Assembly (NCBI RefSeq): GCF_000317065.1
Contig: NC_019701.1
Coordinates: 1,426,001 to 1,490,000 of the forward strand
Length of the DNA stretch: 64,000 nt
Reading direction: 5' to 3'
Source: Pseudanabaena sp. PCC 7367
GTDB lineage: Bacteria; Cyanobacteriota; Cyanobacteriia; Pseudanabaenales; Pseudanabaenaceae
In this document: positions 44,093-54,082 of the stretch, one piece after another
How the letters are laid out: the number at the start of each line of letters is the position of its first letter
How positions within the stretch are numbered: position 1 is the first letter of the stretch
Notes under the pieces: model-generated
What the model was told of the DNA's origin: nothing
What the model saw: only the letters and a program-made list of their open reading frames with translations
Databases searched by the model: none
Made by a program: the position numbers and the translations under genes

Positions 44093-45619
44093 TTAGCGAT
44101 CCTTGTAGTTCAAAATTTGTTGCGTTACCTCATAGGCGGAGCGATCGTCAGCCCGAATTGCCACCGGCTCCATCCGCTCATAGGGCAGGGCATTGATCGT
44201 CCGCAACAGGCTCGGCGAGAAAACCGGCATAGTTTCAGCAATCAGCGGGAAAGCACCGATCGATAGACTGTTGGGGTAATGGGTATCGTGGTACTGCGAT
44301 CCCCGCGTGGGGCTAGGTAAATTGCCGGGATCATACAAACGCATATTAATATCCTGGGCAGCCACCACATCCAAGAATGTAACTGAGGTATCCAGATAAT
44401 CGCCACTACGCGGATAATTGAGCGAGGTTAAATAATCGTAAATTGTTACACCACTGTCGATCGCCCCACGTTGATCGGCATCAATGCCATAGACAGTGCG
44501 AACAGTGCCACTGGGCTGCCTATCTTCGGGTAGCACAATACTAACGGCAGCATATTCCCGCAATAGATCAAATTCACTGTAGCCAATCAGTTTGGGATCA
44601 TCTTCATCGGCGGTAAACAGCCTGACCGCAATCCGATCGTCTGGGTTGAGGCCGCGAATAAACCCGGCTCTAGTATTGATGGGATAGAGATAGTCACCCA
44701 CATAGCGTTCTTCACGGAAGCCATTACCCCGGCGAGACTTGAGCGAAACCCTGGCAATCACAAAATCCTGGGTCGGCTGATCCTGGCGGATCGACAAACT
44801 AAAGTGACCACGATGCGGCCTGAGTGGTACTCCTTTGAAGGGGAAAACCCTGTCGGGATAAAGATCCTGGTGAATTCGTCTAATTTCTCTGACATCTTCC
44901 AGCTCATCTAAATAATCGACAACTAGATCACCACTGAAAACATCTTCGTATTCTTCGTGAGAAATCTGACGCACCAGCCCATCTCCTTGTCTGGGGTCGA
45001 AGATATAAGCTTCGCCACCCCTAACGGCGATCGCTTCCTCATTGGAATTTTCCGGCGTGACATCTATTCTGCCTTCCCAAACTCTGAATGCTTCCCGACC
45101 GCTATCATCTATAGTCACTGTGTAGGTGGTGCCACGCACAGCACTGGTTACCCGCGATGTACAGGCTGGGGCTGGCCCTTCTACTAACATTTCACCTCGC
45201 TGAAGCTGTGCGCCACAACTGCCGATCGTCAGGGAAGAGTTGCGCCCCAACCGAGCAACAGCCCGATTATTGAATCTTAATTGGGCACGGGATGACCTGG
45301 TGCTGACCTGTTGGCGTTCTCGCGCCACATCGTTAACCCTGGCACGACGATTTTGAATGAACACCTGATTGCCCTCCAGGATTTCAATGATCCTGGCTCT
45401 GGTGACCCTGGTGTTGGTGGTTTGGGCTTTGACTGGGTTGGCACTTAGCATTACTTGACCACTCAGGGCAGTTAATATACCAACTAAAAAATAGAGTGGT
45501 AGCGAATTTGAACGCTTAGCAGCTTGATTGGGCTGATTAACTGTGCGTGATCTAGACGATCTTGGCGATCGCTGTTGCCCCAGATGGTTACTGAGAAAAC
45601 TAAAAGGCATAACTATCAA
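44093..45619 (-). CDS. Exported FecR-domain protein
   Basis: A 508-residue protein with a long basic N-terminal region, a signal segment (LPLYFLVGILTALSGQVML) and cleavage likely after NPVKAQ (about residue 66). A FecR domain follows at about 90-190, with the typical STRSSRAQLRFNNRAVARLG, SSLTIG and SAVRGTTYTV. The remaining 300 residues, rich in Asp and Arg, are unassigned. Classical FecR proteins relay a TonB-receptor signal to an ECF sigma factor. Here no sigma factor or receptor is near, and the protein lacks the cytoplasmic N-terminal helix unit, so it is more likely a structural or adhesive envelope protein. Confidence 0.8.
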   Translation of the reverse strand: MIVMPFSFLSNHLGQQRSPRSSRSRTVNQPNQAAKRSNSLPLYFLVGILTALSGQVMLSANPVKAQTTNTRVTRARIIEILEGNQVFIQNRRARVNDVARERQQVSTRSSRAQLRFNNRAVARLGRNSSLTIGSCGAQLQRGEMLVEGPAPACTSRVTSAVRGTTYTVTIDDSGREAFRVWEGRIDVTPENSNEEAIAVRGGEAYIFDPRQGDGLVRQISHEEYEDVFSGDLVVDYLDELEDVREIRRIHQDLYPDRVFPFKGVPLRPHRGHFSLSIRQDQPTQDFVIARVSLKSRRGNGFREERYVGDYLYPINTRAGFIRGLNPDDRIAVRLFTADEDDPKLIGYSEFDLLREYAAVSIVLPEDRQPSGTVRTVYGIDADQRGAIDSGVTIYDYLTSLNYPRSGDYLDTSVTFLDVVAAQDINMRLYDPGNLPSPTRGSQYHDTHYPNSLSIGAFPLIAETMPVFSPSLLRTINALPYERMEPVAIRADDRSAYEVTQQILNYKDR

Positions 45620-46560
45620 TCCCCGTATGATTTATGTAATTGAGTAATTGATGCAGACTAGCCAGCCCCGATTCAATCGCTTTACAACTGAAATCTAGAG
45701 TCAGCTTGAATTTTAAAGGGAAGCTTGAACTATTTAATTGTGATAAAAATTGTGATCAAGATTTAGTGGGGAAATACTTGGTTCAGTTGATCTGATGATC
45801 TGATTCGTTAAACTTTTGGCATAGAGTGGCAAAGACTGACTAAAGCTGACTAAGATTGTGGTTTTCGGGTTGTGATTTTTAGGTCACAAGCTTAAACGCT
45901 CAGGCAAACTCTATTTCCTGCTGCAAGCGATCGCCATCGCTCAACTTCATCGTCTTGGCTACTAGCTTGCCCTCATAATTTCAGCTAGAGGCCAGAAGCT
46001 TAATTAAACCAAACAGATCTAAATAGCTACCTGCTGAGGGCTGCAACAACTTAGACCAAAACCGATTGACGATCGCTCTTGCCCTAATGCATGGGCGCTC
46101 ATGTTGATAGCCAACCATGAAACGTGCGATCGGTATTGAAATTATGAAAGTGAGTTAATGGCAAGTTGCTCGAATAGCTCAGTTGCTACTGCATTTGCCA
46201 CAGCCAGTCTAAATAAAATCCCTATGCCCGCTAGCCCAATGAGGCAATCTCAACCTGGCCAAGTAACCGTAGCTAATTACTCTAATTACCTGGGGTTTCC
46301 CAATCCCCAAGCGAGCAATTAACTATTGAACTCGATGAGCTCGATCGCCAAATAGCAAATATCCAAACTCTCTAGTTGCACAGTCTCAGCAAAACTGAGG
46401 CTAGAAAGTCTAAATCAGTCTAATTCTAACGAAATTTAGCGATTGAACCTTGCATGTTTATGCCGAAATATTTGGCTGGCTATTTCCCCGAACCGAAAAT
46501 TTAAATGATCAAACGTGTAACTATAGCGAGCTGAGCAAACTAATTTTGTTTATTTTTTGT

Positions 46561-46576
46561 TAAAGTGGCAACTTTA
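46561..46576. promoter_or_regulatory. Inverted repeat upstream of aldolase, possible operator
   Basis: TAAAGT-GGCA-ACTTTA, a perfect 6-4-6 palindrome located 110 bases before the aldolase start codon. It could be a regulator binding site in the promoter; I cannot assign a regulator. Confidence 0.45.
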
Positions 46577-46616
46577 ATATTTAATTTATAAGTAGCCTGT
46601 CGTTGCGATAGGATGT

Positions 46617-46631
46617 CAATGGTGTCCATTG
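46617..46631. promoter_or_regulatory. Second inverted repeat upstream of aldolase
   Basis: CAATGG-TGT-CCATTG, a perfect 6-3-6 palindrome, 54 bases before the start codon. It may be an operator or form a leader hairpin. Confidence 0.45.
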
Positions 46632-46685
46632 GTTCCAACTAATTAAATCTAGATCAAGAAAAAAGTATTGGAGGTACGAATAAGT

Positions 46686-47726
46686 ATGAGTGCTTACTCT
46701 CAAGAACTCAAAGCAACTGCCAAGGCTATGGTAGCCCCAGGAAAGGGTATCTTGGCAATGGATGAAAGCAACGGCACATGCAACAAAAGATTTGCGGCGC
46801 TAGGTATTGACCAAACTGAAGATCGCAGACGCGCATACAGAGAACTAATTCTCGATACTCCTAACCTGTCTGATTATGTCAGCGGTGCGATTCTTTATGA
46901 TGAAACGATCCGTCAATCCAGCTCTGCTGGCAAGCCCCTCACCCAGGTAATGAAGGATAGAGGCATTATCATCGGCATCAAGGTTGATACTGGTGCGAAA
47001 GATCATCCCCTCTGCCCAGGTGAAAAGGTAACCGAAGGTTTGGATGGTTTGCGCGAGCGGATCGCTGAGTATTATCAAATGGGTGCTCGGTTTGCCAAGT
47101 GGCGTGCTGTAATCACGATCGGCGATGGTATCCCCAGCCGTACTTGCATCGAGACCAATGCCCATGGGTTGGCTCGTTATGCTGCCCTCTGCCAGGAAGG
47201 CGGTTTGGTGCCGATCGTAGAACCTGAAGTGTTGATCGATGGTACTCATTCGATCGAGCGCTGCTATGAAGTAACCACCGAGACCCTCAAGACTGTGTTC
47301 AATCAGCTCTACATCCAGAAAGTAGTAATGGATGAGATGATCCTCAAACCCAGCATGGTTATTTCTGCTAAGGGTGCTGCGACCCAAGCAACCCCTGAGC
47401 AAGTAGCTGCTATGACTGTGGATGTGCTGCGTAACTGTGTTCCGGCAACTGTAGCTGGAGTTGCGTTCCTATCTGGTGGTCAAACCCCTGAGCAGTCTGC
47501 CCAACACCTCAACATCATGAACTCCACCCACAAGGATCTCTTGCCTTGGCGGGTTACCTTCTCCTATGCTCGCGCCATTCAACAGCCTGCCCTGGATTAT
47601 TGGAAGGGTAGTGATAGCAATGTGGCTGAAGCTCAAAAGCTATTGCGTCACAGAGCTGCTTGCAACAGTGCCGCCAGCAAGGGTGAATATACACCTGAGA
47701 TGGAAAAGCAAGCTGTTACGGCCTAG
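46686..47726 (+). CDS. fda: Class I fructose-bisphosphate aldolase
   Basis: The enzyme cleaves and forms fructose 1,6-bisphosphate and, in the Calvin cycle, sedoheptulose 1,7-bisphosphate through a Schiff base. The 346-residue protein has GILAMDESNGTC (Asp26), AKWRAVI (Lys138), PIVEPEVL (Glu179 and Glu181) and the Schiff-base Lys221 in ILKPSMV, with GVAFLSGGQTPEQS as the phosphate site. I chose the ATG at 46686: GGAGG at 46670-46674 lies 11 bases upstream, within a longer frame starting at TTG. The C-terminal end is typical of plant-type aldolases. It stands alone with a long upstream region holding two palindromes. Confidence 0.97.
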   Translation: MSAYSQELKATAKAMVAPGKGILAMDESNGTCNKRFAALGIDQTEDRRRAYRELILDTPNLSDYVSGAILYDETIRQSSSAGKPLTQVMKDRGIIIGIKVDTGAKDHPLCPGEKVTEGLDGLRERIAEYYQMGARFAKWRAVITIGDGIPSRTCIETNAHGLARYAALCQEGGLVPIVEPEVLIDGTHSIERCYEVTTETLKTVFNQLYIQKVVMDEMILKPSMVISAKGAATQATPEQVAAMTVDVLRNCVPATVAGVAFLSGGQTPEQSAQHLNIMNSTHKDLLPWRVTFSYARAIQQPALDYWKGSDSNVAEAQKLLRHRAACNSAASKGEYTPEMEKQAVTA

Positions 47727-47985
47727 CGTTTAGTAAGTAAGTGCATCAGGCGGGCTTTAAATCTAAAAGTCTAAATGCCTTCTGTACTACTTACAAATTA
47801 GCCAAATCTCTTCATTTGCCCTGTAGCGATCGCTATGGGGTAAATTTTTGATGTAATTGCAACAATTAGCAACAACCAAGTATTTTTACCTATCAATCTA
47901 TCTATGGGTTATTGTTTGCCTAACCGTGGTTTGCTAGCCTACACCAGAGTTAATTGATATATGAGCTAATCTGTCCCAAGAAACT

Positions 47986-48183
47986 ATGGAAAACGCCCAA
48001 AAGTGCCCGGTTTGTGGTGTCTCGATCGTCAATGACAAAGTTTTCTTTTCCAGCGGTAGCACTGGCACTTTAGCACGCCTCCAGGCTAGAGTTTGTCAGT
48101 TTGCAAAACAACCTGGTTGTATCAATACCGACGAGGACAAGATTGGCGAAGTAACTGCAGTGGATGGTTATCTCAAACCTTAA
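47986..48183 (+). CDS. Small Cys-rich protein, possible zinc binder
   Basis: A 65-residue protein starting MENAQKCPVCG. One CPVC pair (Cys7, Cys10) and two further Cys (RVCQF and PGCIN) could form a zinc site, although the second pair is not a close CxxC. The tail DEDKIGEVTAVDGYLKP is acidic and looks conserved. The same layout occurs in small cyanobacterial proteins of unknown function. It is monocistronic and convergent with the CheA gene. Coding status is supported by the clean frame and plausible start; function is unknown. Confidence 0.65.
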   Translation: MENAQKCPVCGVSIVNDKVFFSSGSTGTLARLQARVCQFAKQPGCINTDEDKIGEVTAVDGYLKP

Positions 48184-48500
48184 GATTATTAAGATTAATA
48201 CCTGTCAAATCAAGATTTAAAGTGTTTGTGCTATCTGAGCTTCTGAGCTGGTTAAAAACAAGATCTGGAACCGGCATAGCGATCGCTTGGGTATATGTAG
48301 TTCTGATTGGCCCAGCCTTCCATAACAATCTTCCACAGTATTAGTTCGCTAGAGCCTGATCGCTAATTTAGCAGTCAGATTTTCATACAATCGCCAATAA
48401 CCATAAGTTAGGATTTAGATTCAAATCCTATAGCTTGATCACGATCCCAATCCATTAATTAAATTAAATTAATAGCAATGCTTACCAAGATCTGAATTAT
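48184..48500. other. Intergenic region between convergent genes
   Basis: About 320 bases without a gene or convincing terminator. It separates the small Cys-rich protein gene from the 3' end of the CheA gene. Confidence 0.5.
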
Positions 48501-51500
48501 TTATTTAGCGCTGGCCAGGGCTTCACCCTTTAGCAATTTCTGGGAAGCACTGAGCAACTCTTCTTCTAGATAGGGCTTGGTGAAGTAACCCTTGGCTCCC
48601 AATTGGACAGCGGTTTGACGGTGGCGATCGGCACCCCGAGAGGTCAGCATTGCCACCGGGATCTTGTTGAGATTGGCATCCTTTTGAATTCGGGAAAGGA
48701 AATCCAAGCCATCCATTCTGGGCATCTCAATGTCGCAGAAAATCAGATCGCAAGGCAGGCCAGCACGTAGCTTTTCCCAGGCATCCTGACCATCTCTAGC
48801 TTGCTCCACCCGGTAGCCAACCTTGGTAAAGGTGAGAGATAGTAGCTCGCGCACCGTAATCGAGTCGTCCACAATAAGTACAGTGGGTTCGGTTTTTTCC
48901 GATTGCTCTGGCTTGATTTCGATCGTTTGCATTTCGCGGCGGGGCTTGAGGCGACCACTGGCAATATCGAACAGCTCTAGCACATTGGCGATCGACATGA
49001 CTCGGCCATCCCCCAACACGGTTGCCCCGGCAACACCCGCTGGCTTGGGAATTGGCCCTTCGAGTTGTTTGATTACAATCTCGCTTTCGCCCAGGAATTG
49101 ATCGACCTGCAAGGCGAGATAATTACCCTCATTACGCAGAATAATAATTGAAATTACATCATCGTCTTGCTTGCCATAAATATTACTACGGCTGATGTGG
49201 CGGGTGTAGCTGAGTAGATTAGCCAAGGGCTGGAAGGGCAGAATCGTATCACGCCAGGGCAAACAGGGCTGACCTTTGCTATTGTTCTGAATTTGGCTCT
49301 GGGGAATTTCAATCATATCTTCAAAGCCATCGACCGGGAAGGCAATCCTGGTGCGATCGCTAATGCAGAACATCGCTTTGGAAATGCTCAATGTTAGGGG
49401 CAGGCGAATCGTAAAGGTAGTGCCCTTGCCCACGATCGATTCAGTGTAAACAGAACCACGAATTTCATCCAGGCTACTCTTGACCACATCCATACCCACA
49501 CCCCGACCTCGGAACTCATCGGCCTGGGAGGCGGTACTAAAACCAGCCTCAAATAGCAAATCATATACCTCATCATCGCTGAGGCGAGTAATCTCCGAGT
49601 TCGATCGCATCCCTTTTTTGACCGCCGCCTTTTTCACCTTGCCCACATCAATACCAGCCCCATCATCACTGACAGAGATGACAGTTTGATTACCCTGGTG
49701 ATAGGCTCTGACGGTGATTTTACCCTTCACTGACTTACCGGATGATTGGCGGGTGGCCGGGTCTTCAAGGCCGTGGTCGATCGCATTGTTAACCAGGTGG
49801 TTCATTGGATCAAACAAATGTTCCAGGATCGCCTTATCAATTAAGGTCTCGCGGCCAATAATTTCAATTTCAGCCTGTTTACCAGTTTTAATGGAGCGAT
49901 CTCTAACCCCACGGGGCAAGCGATCGGCAATTTGGGCAAAGGGCACCATGCGCGATTGCTTGAGATCGTCTTGGATCTGGGTAGTAATCGTGCCTAGCTG
50001 GCGAGAGACCTGCTCAGTCTCATCTACCACATATTCAATATCTGAGGCCGACTCACGCACCCGGACGATCAGCTCGATAATTTCCTGGGACAAGCTGTAG
50101 AACGGACTGCTAAAGCGATCCATTTCTAGGGCATCAAAGTCTTGGCCACCCGTATTAATGCCATCAATATTGGCTTGCTGAATGCTGAAAAGGCGATCCC
50201 GCGAACTTTGGAGCTGGTTACGACTGGCCAGGAGGGAGGTTTCGAGCAACGATCGATCGTAGAGATCGCGCATCCGCTGCGCCACATCACTGAGCTGTTG
50301 CACCTGATGAAGCAAATTACTAATAAACTGCTGCAATCTCTCCTGGTCAGCTTCGAGCAGGTTTCGATTGACCACCAGTTCCCCAACCAGGTTATTTAAA
50401 CTGTCAAGATATTTGACATCAACCCGCATGGTTTTATCCATGATCCTGGATGGGCGGGTACTGGGTGAAAATTTCTTTTTGGCTCGTTGGGTACTTGGGG
50501 CAGCCTCAGGACCATAGGTATCGATCAACAGCGCTTCGAGATCACCAAAGTCATCCTCGATCGGTTTGGCAGATTGGTTGCCATTGGCAGGAGCATCGGT
50601 AGCAGATTCGGCACCACCACCAATTAGCGCTTCCAGCTCATCAAAGCTAGAACCGGACGAGGCAGCATTGCTACTATCGCTGGGCTCAGAAAAATCAGCA
50701 GAGGCCACATCACCTAGCATTGCCTCTAATTCATCAAAGGCATCGCCTGAACTAGCTGAAGAACTATTTGGGCTAGCTGACGGAGTTGATTCGCTGGCAA
50801 ACCCAAAGTTTAGATCCTGGGCTTCGAGATCGAGGGCAGCGATCGTAGCTTCGGGGTCAAATTCGTCATCTACTTCTGATTGGTCTACTTCTGATTGGTC
50901 TTCTGATTGATTACTCAACTCCGCCGAATTGCCATCTCCCGCAAAGAAATCAACCAAATTATCGATCGTACTATCGGGGGAAGGCAATTGAGTTCCAAAT
51001 CCTTGTACCTGAGTGACATCCCCATTTGAAGTATCGTCAGCAGCTAAACCATCAGCAGGCTGTTCGGATGCTGCCAAATCATCTAGATTATCACCAGCAA
51101 ATGCCGCGATCTGGGTCTCAATGTCATCATCTTCATTCCCCTGCTCATCCTGATTATCCTGTTCAGTCAATGTAGATAGCTCAGCCAACTCTGCTTCACT
51201 CGCCGCTGAGCTTACCTGTTGCGCTGGTTCAGGCTGTTCAGCTTGATCAAAGAAATCAGCCAGATCGCCTAAATCGCTTTCTGCTACGGCCAACTGCTCT
51301 GCATCAATCTTATTGGTGTTAGTGTTAGTTGCCTCATCATCACTGACATCACTGACATCACTGATATCACTGATATCACTGGAATTTTCTGAGACAGGCA
51401 CTTCCTCTGTGATTAACTGATCGATGTCATTTAGAGCATCTTGCTCTTGCTCACCTTGATCCGCATCAGCAAAAAAGTTGGCTAACCCTAGATCTTCATC

Positions 51501-53840
51501 TCCAGTTGGCTCGATCGCTGCTAGCTCCAAATCATCGGGTGAAGCGGTTGAAGTTAGCTCAGCATCTTCCGCCTCTGACTGTTGCTCGATTTCATCTGTG
51601 TTATTTGCTTCATTATTTGCTTCTGTGTCAGCGACATCCTGGGTAACATGATCAGCAACTAGCTCTGCTTCTCCATCCGCAGCAAACGGATCGAGTTCAT
51701 TGTCATCAATATCAAAGCCTAAATCTTCTAAAGCCACTTGATCTTCATTAGCTTTAGCAGTTTCAGTGTCTTGAGCGGCAACTAATTCTGGATCATCCCC
51801 TACCGATATACCTGGTGCGTCTGATTTTGGCTCTGATTCTGGTACATCTGCATCTGATGTCAACAAATCCAGATCACCTTCTACCTTGAACGGATCATCA
51901 TTGCCGTCGGCAACATTTTGATCGATTTGAGCGGTTTGAGCGATCGCAGCCTGATCAGTAATGCTCTCGCCATCGGTTAATTCTAATTCCAGATCACGAT
52001 CTAGATCACTGGTTGAGGCACCGATCGGTTCGGGTGATTCTGCACCGGTAACATCAGCTAGATCTGATTGGTCAAAAAGCTCGGCTAAGGCCTCTTCAGA
52101 CTGCTCGGCAGTTTGCTCTAATCCTGCCAGATCGCTTAAATCATCTAAATCAGTAGCTTCAGTAGCTATTGATTCTGGTTGCTCTGGTTCTGGCTGATCG
52201 GGTTGAGCTTCATCGCTCGAGTCGATCGAATCAATTAAATCAGTTAAATCATCATCTATTGTACTGGAATCACTCTCAGGAGTGGCTGGCGTAGCTGGAT
52301 CTAAATCTGGATCTGGATCTAGATCTAGCCCCAATTCAGCGACAAGATCATCACTGCTGTATTCCGGCTCATTATCACCAAACAGCTCGGCGATCGCTGC
52401 ATCGCTGCTACCATTATTTTCACTGGTATTTTCACTGGTGTGCTCACTGGAGTCAGCATTGCTCGATTGGCCATCGCTATCATCACTGAATAGATCGGCA
52501 AAATCTTCCTGCTCATGCAATGCCTGTGATGAAGCATCTGCAAATAGATTTTGATTAGCACTAATATCAGCCCAGGCTGATTCAATATCAACTTCTTCGT
52601 TTTCAAATAGGCTGGCCAAACTGCTCAGCTCATTGGCTCCAACTTCAGGGCCATCAAGTGATAGCAAGTCTTCTTCTGGATTTAAGGCATCTAAATCATC
52701 ACTGCCTCCGTCAGCTTCATCTGCCTTCGGTGGCTCGGTTGCAGCCAGAGCTGCCTCGATCGTTAGCTCCCCATCATCGGCGAACAAATCAGCAACAGCA
52801 GCAGCAGAGCCGGCTTCGTCTGACTGGTTTGAGCTATTGGCAGCGGCTTCGGCTTCCTCGGAGGTAATTTGGGCAAATACTTCTGAGATATCATCGGCTT
52901 GCTCTTGCGCATCAGCAGTACCAGCGGTATCTATCGCATCATCTGAGATATCGGCAATATCAGCTGCTATGGCGATCGCTGGTTCGTCCTCTACCTCTAC
53001 CGCTTCAGGCAATAGCTCCTGCAATCTGGCCGTCACACTAATTTCCGCTTCACGTTGCGCCAATACTAGATCTTGCCCCTGCTTTAATTCTTTGATTACA
53101 ACGGGAGCCAAGACCCGATAGCCATTATCAGGATTAGCGATCGCCTGCTTGGTGGCAGCCAACAAATTACACCAATTAGTAAAACTATATCGATCGCCCA
53201 CCTCTATTAACTGATCGCAGGTCGTTAATAATTGGGAGCGACCCGCCGGCTCGTCTTCATGCTTGAAGCAACGCAACATATCACGCAGATAGCCGGTCAC
53301 GGGCTCTTTGAACGCAGTCGTAAAGTCTGGTTCTGGTTCTGCTTCAGGCTCTGGTTCTGCAGCCGCTGCCGTCGCCTGATCTGCACTCATCGCCACGGGG
53401 ACACCACCCGACTCGATCACCAGCTCATTGAGATAGTCGGTTAGCTGCCGGAAAATTGGTTCGACTTCAGCCAGCGCCGCTTCTGAGCGGTTATCAGAGA
53501 TGCGTAGATTGATTTCTAGATCCTCTAATAGTTCCTGGAGGCGATCGAAGCCAGCCAGCAGTAGGCTTTTCAACTTTTCATCAACTTGAATCGCAGCATT
53601 ATCACGCAGCACTTTGAAATAATCTTCCAGGCGATGGGAAATGTGCTGCACACTACCCACACCCAGCATGGCTGCCCCACCCTTAATCGAATGAGCGGCA
53701 CGGAAGACTTCGTTCACCATCTCCGCATCGTTCAAAGTCTCTTGCAGGTTCAGTACCCCTTGCTCGATCGTATGCAAGTGATCCTTTGCTTCTTCTATGA
53801 AGTAACCAAGTATTCTTTGCTGCTGTTGTTCTGGATTCAT
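48501..53840 (-). CDS. CheA-like hybrid histidine kinase with giant acidic linker (PilL/HmpE type)
   Basis: A 1779-residue protein. An Hpt domain with AAHSIKGGAA (His50) is followed by a helical domain without His (about 175-280) and an acidic, low-complexity linker (281-1120). Then come dimerisation helices (1140-1300), a HATPase domain with N-box NHLVNNAIDHG (1347-1357), G1 DDGAGI (1392) and G2 GRGVGMDVV (1445), a CheW-like domain (1485-1630), and a receiver with Asp1703 in FCDIEMPRMDG and Lys1755. It should phosphorylate the CheY and PatA-type regulators of this locus and steer type IV pilus motility. The linker contains many repeated Leu/Phe-Phe acidic motifs (see findings). A linker of this size is far above that of classical CheA. 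Confidence 0.93.
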   Translation of the reverse strand: MNPEQQQQRILGYFIEEAKDHLHTIEQGVLNLQETLNDAEMVNEVFRAAHSIKGGAAMLGVGSVQHISHRLEDYFKVLRDNAAIQVDEKLKSLLLAGFDRLQELLEDLEINLRISDNRSEAALAEVEPIFRQLTDYLNELVIESGGVPVAMSADQATAAAAEPEPEAEPEPDFTTAFKEPVTGYLRDMLRCFKHEDEPAGRSQLLTTCDQLIEVGDRYSFTNWCNLLAATKQAIANPDNGYRVLAPVVIKELKQGQDLVLAQREAEISVTARLQELLPEAVEVEDEPAIAIAADIADISDDAIDTAGTADAQEQADDISEVFAQITSEEAEAAANSSNQSDEAGSAAAVADLFADDGELTIEAALAATEPPKADEADGGSDDLDALNPEEDLLSLDGPEVGANELSSLASLFENEEVDIESAWADISANQNLFADASSQALHEQEDFADLFSDDSDGQSSNADSSEHTSENTSENNGSSDAAIAELFGDNEPEYSSDDLVAELGLDLDPDPDLDPATPATPESDSSTIDDDLTDLIDSIDSSDEAQPDQPEPEQPESIATEATDLDDLSDLAGLEQTAEQSEEALAELFDQSDLADVTGAESPEPIGASTSDLDRDLELELTDGESITDQAAIAQTAQIDQNVADGNDDPFKVEGDLDLLTSDADVPESEPKSDAPGISVGDDPELVAAQDTETAKANEDQVALEDLGFDIDDNELDPFAADGEAELVADHVTQDVADTEANNEANNTDEIEQQSEAEDAELTSTASPDDLELAAIEPTGDEDLGLANFFADADQGEQEQDALNDIDQLITEEVPVSENSSDISDISDVSDVSDDEATNTNTNKIDAEQLAVAESDLGDLADFFDQAEQPEPAQQVSSAASEAELAELSTLTEQDNQDEQGNEDDDIETQIAAFAGDNLDDLAASEQPADGLAADDTSNGDVTQVQGFGTQLPSPDSTIDNLVDFFAGDGNSAELSNQSEDQSEVDQSEVDDEFDPEATIAALDLEAQDLNFGFASESTPSASPNSSSASSGDAFDELEAMLGDVASADFSEPSDSSNAASSGSSFDELEALIGGGAESATDAPANGNQSAKPIEDDFGDLEALLIDTYGPEAAPSTQRAKKKFSPSTRPSRIMDKTMRVDVKYLDSLNNLVGELVVNRNLLEADQERLQQFISNLLHQVQQLSDVAQRMRDLYDRSLLETSLLASRNQLQSSRDRLFSIQQANIDGINTGGQDFDALEMDRFSSPFYSLSQEIIELIVRVRESASDIEYVVDETEQVSRQLGTITTQIQDDLKQSRMVPFAQIADRLPRGVRDRSIKTGKQAEIEIIGRETLIDKAILEHLFDPMNHLVNNAIDHGLEDPATRQSSGKSVKGKITVRAYHQGNQTVISVSDDGAGIDVGKVKKAAVKKGMRSNSEITRLSDDEVYDLLFEAGFSTASQADEFRGRGVGMDVVKSSLDEIRGSVYTESIVGKGTTFTIRLPLTLSISKAMFCISDRTRIAFPVDGFEDMIEIPQSQIQNNSKGQPCLPWRDTILPFQPLANLLSYTRHISRSNIYGKQDDDVISIIILRNEGNYLALQVDQFLGESEIVIKQLEGPIPKPAGVAGATVLGDGRVMSIANVLELFDIASGRLKPRREMQTIEIKPEQSEKTEPTVLIVDDSITVRELLSLTFTKVGYRVEQARDGQDAWEKLRAGLPCDLIFCDIEMPRMDGLDFLSRIQKDANLNKIPVAMLTSRGADRHRQTAVQLGAKGYFTKPYLEEELLSASQKLLKGEALASAK

Positions 53841-53886
53841 GGTGGGATCTTCTCGAATGAAACAATCTCCAAAAACTGACCAACCG

Positions 53887-53916
53887 GGTGTAATTAGGTG
53901 TAATTAGGTGTAATTA
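53887..53916. repeat. 10 bp tandem repeat upstream of CheA
   Basis: Three exact copies of GGTGTAATTA lie in the 240-base gap between the MCP and CheA genes, about 50 bases before the CheA start codon. It may belong to the CheA leader or an extra promoter. Confidence 0.9.
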
Positions 53917-54082
53917 TTTTAGTGAATAATTAATAAATGTGATTAACTTGGTTAGCTATTTACCCACTAATCATGGTTGGTTCACTGGATTAGATACACT
54001 TCTTAGATACATTGGATATAGAGCTTTGAGCATAGCTTAAGCTTAACCCATAGGGCAGCGAGACGCTCAAGCCGATCGGCTC

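Larger units (their letters stand above)
45620..46685. other. Long intergenic region upstream of the aldolase gene
   Basis: About 1070 bases. A small open frame of 54 codons exists at 46158-46322, but I do not trust it as a gene. Near the aldolase gene two inverted repeats and a GGAGG site are present and listed separately. The rest shows no recognised signal. Confidence 0.5.

Noticed and set aside
46158-46322. 54-codon frame upstream of aldolase, possibly continuing in another frame to about 46376
   Set aside because: No recognisable domain, and the continuation in another frame contains stops upstream. It looks like chance or an unprovable remnant.
52633-53121. 162-codon plus-strand frame, Ser/Ala-rich, opposite the CheA linker
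   Set aside because: It is the antisense shadow of the acidic low-complexity linker; long open antisense frames are expected from such codon use.
48501-53840. CheA gene of 1779 codons as two genes fused by an assembly error
   Set aside because: The linker is uniformly acidic and in frame, and the domains before and after it are the normal order of a CheA hybrid kinase.
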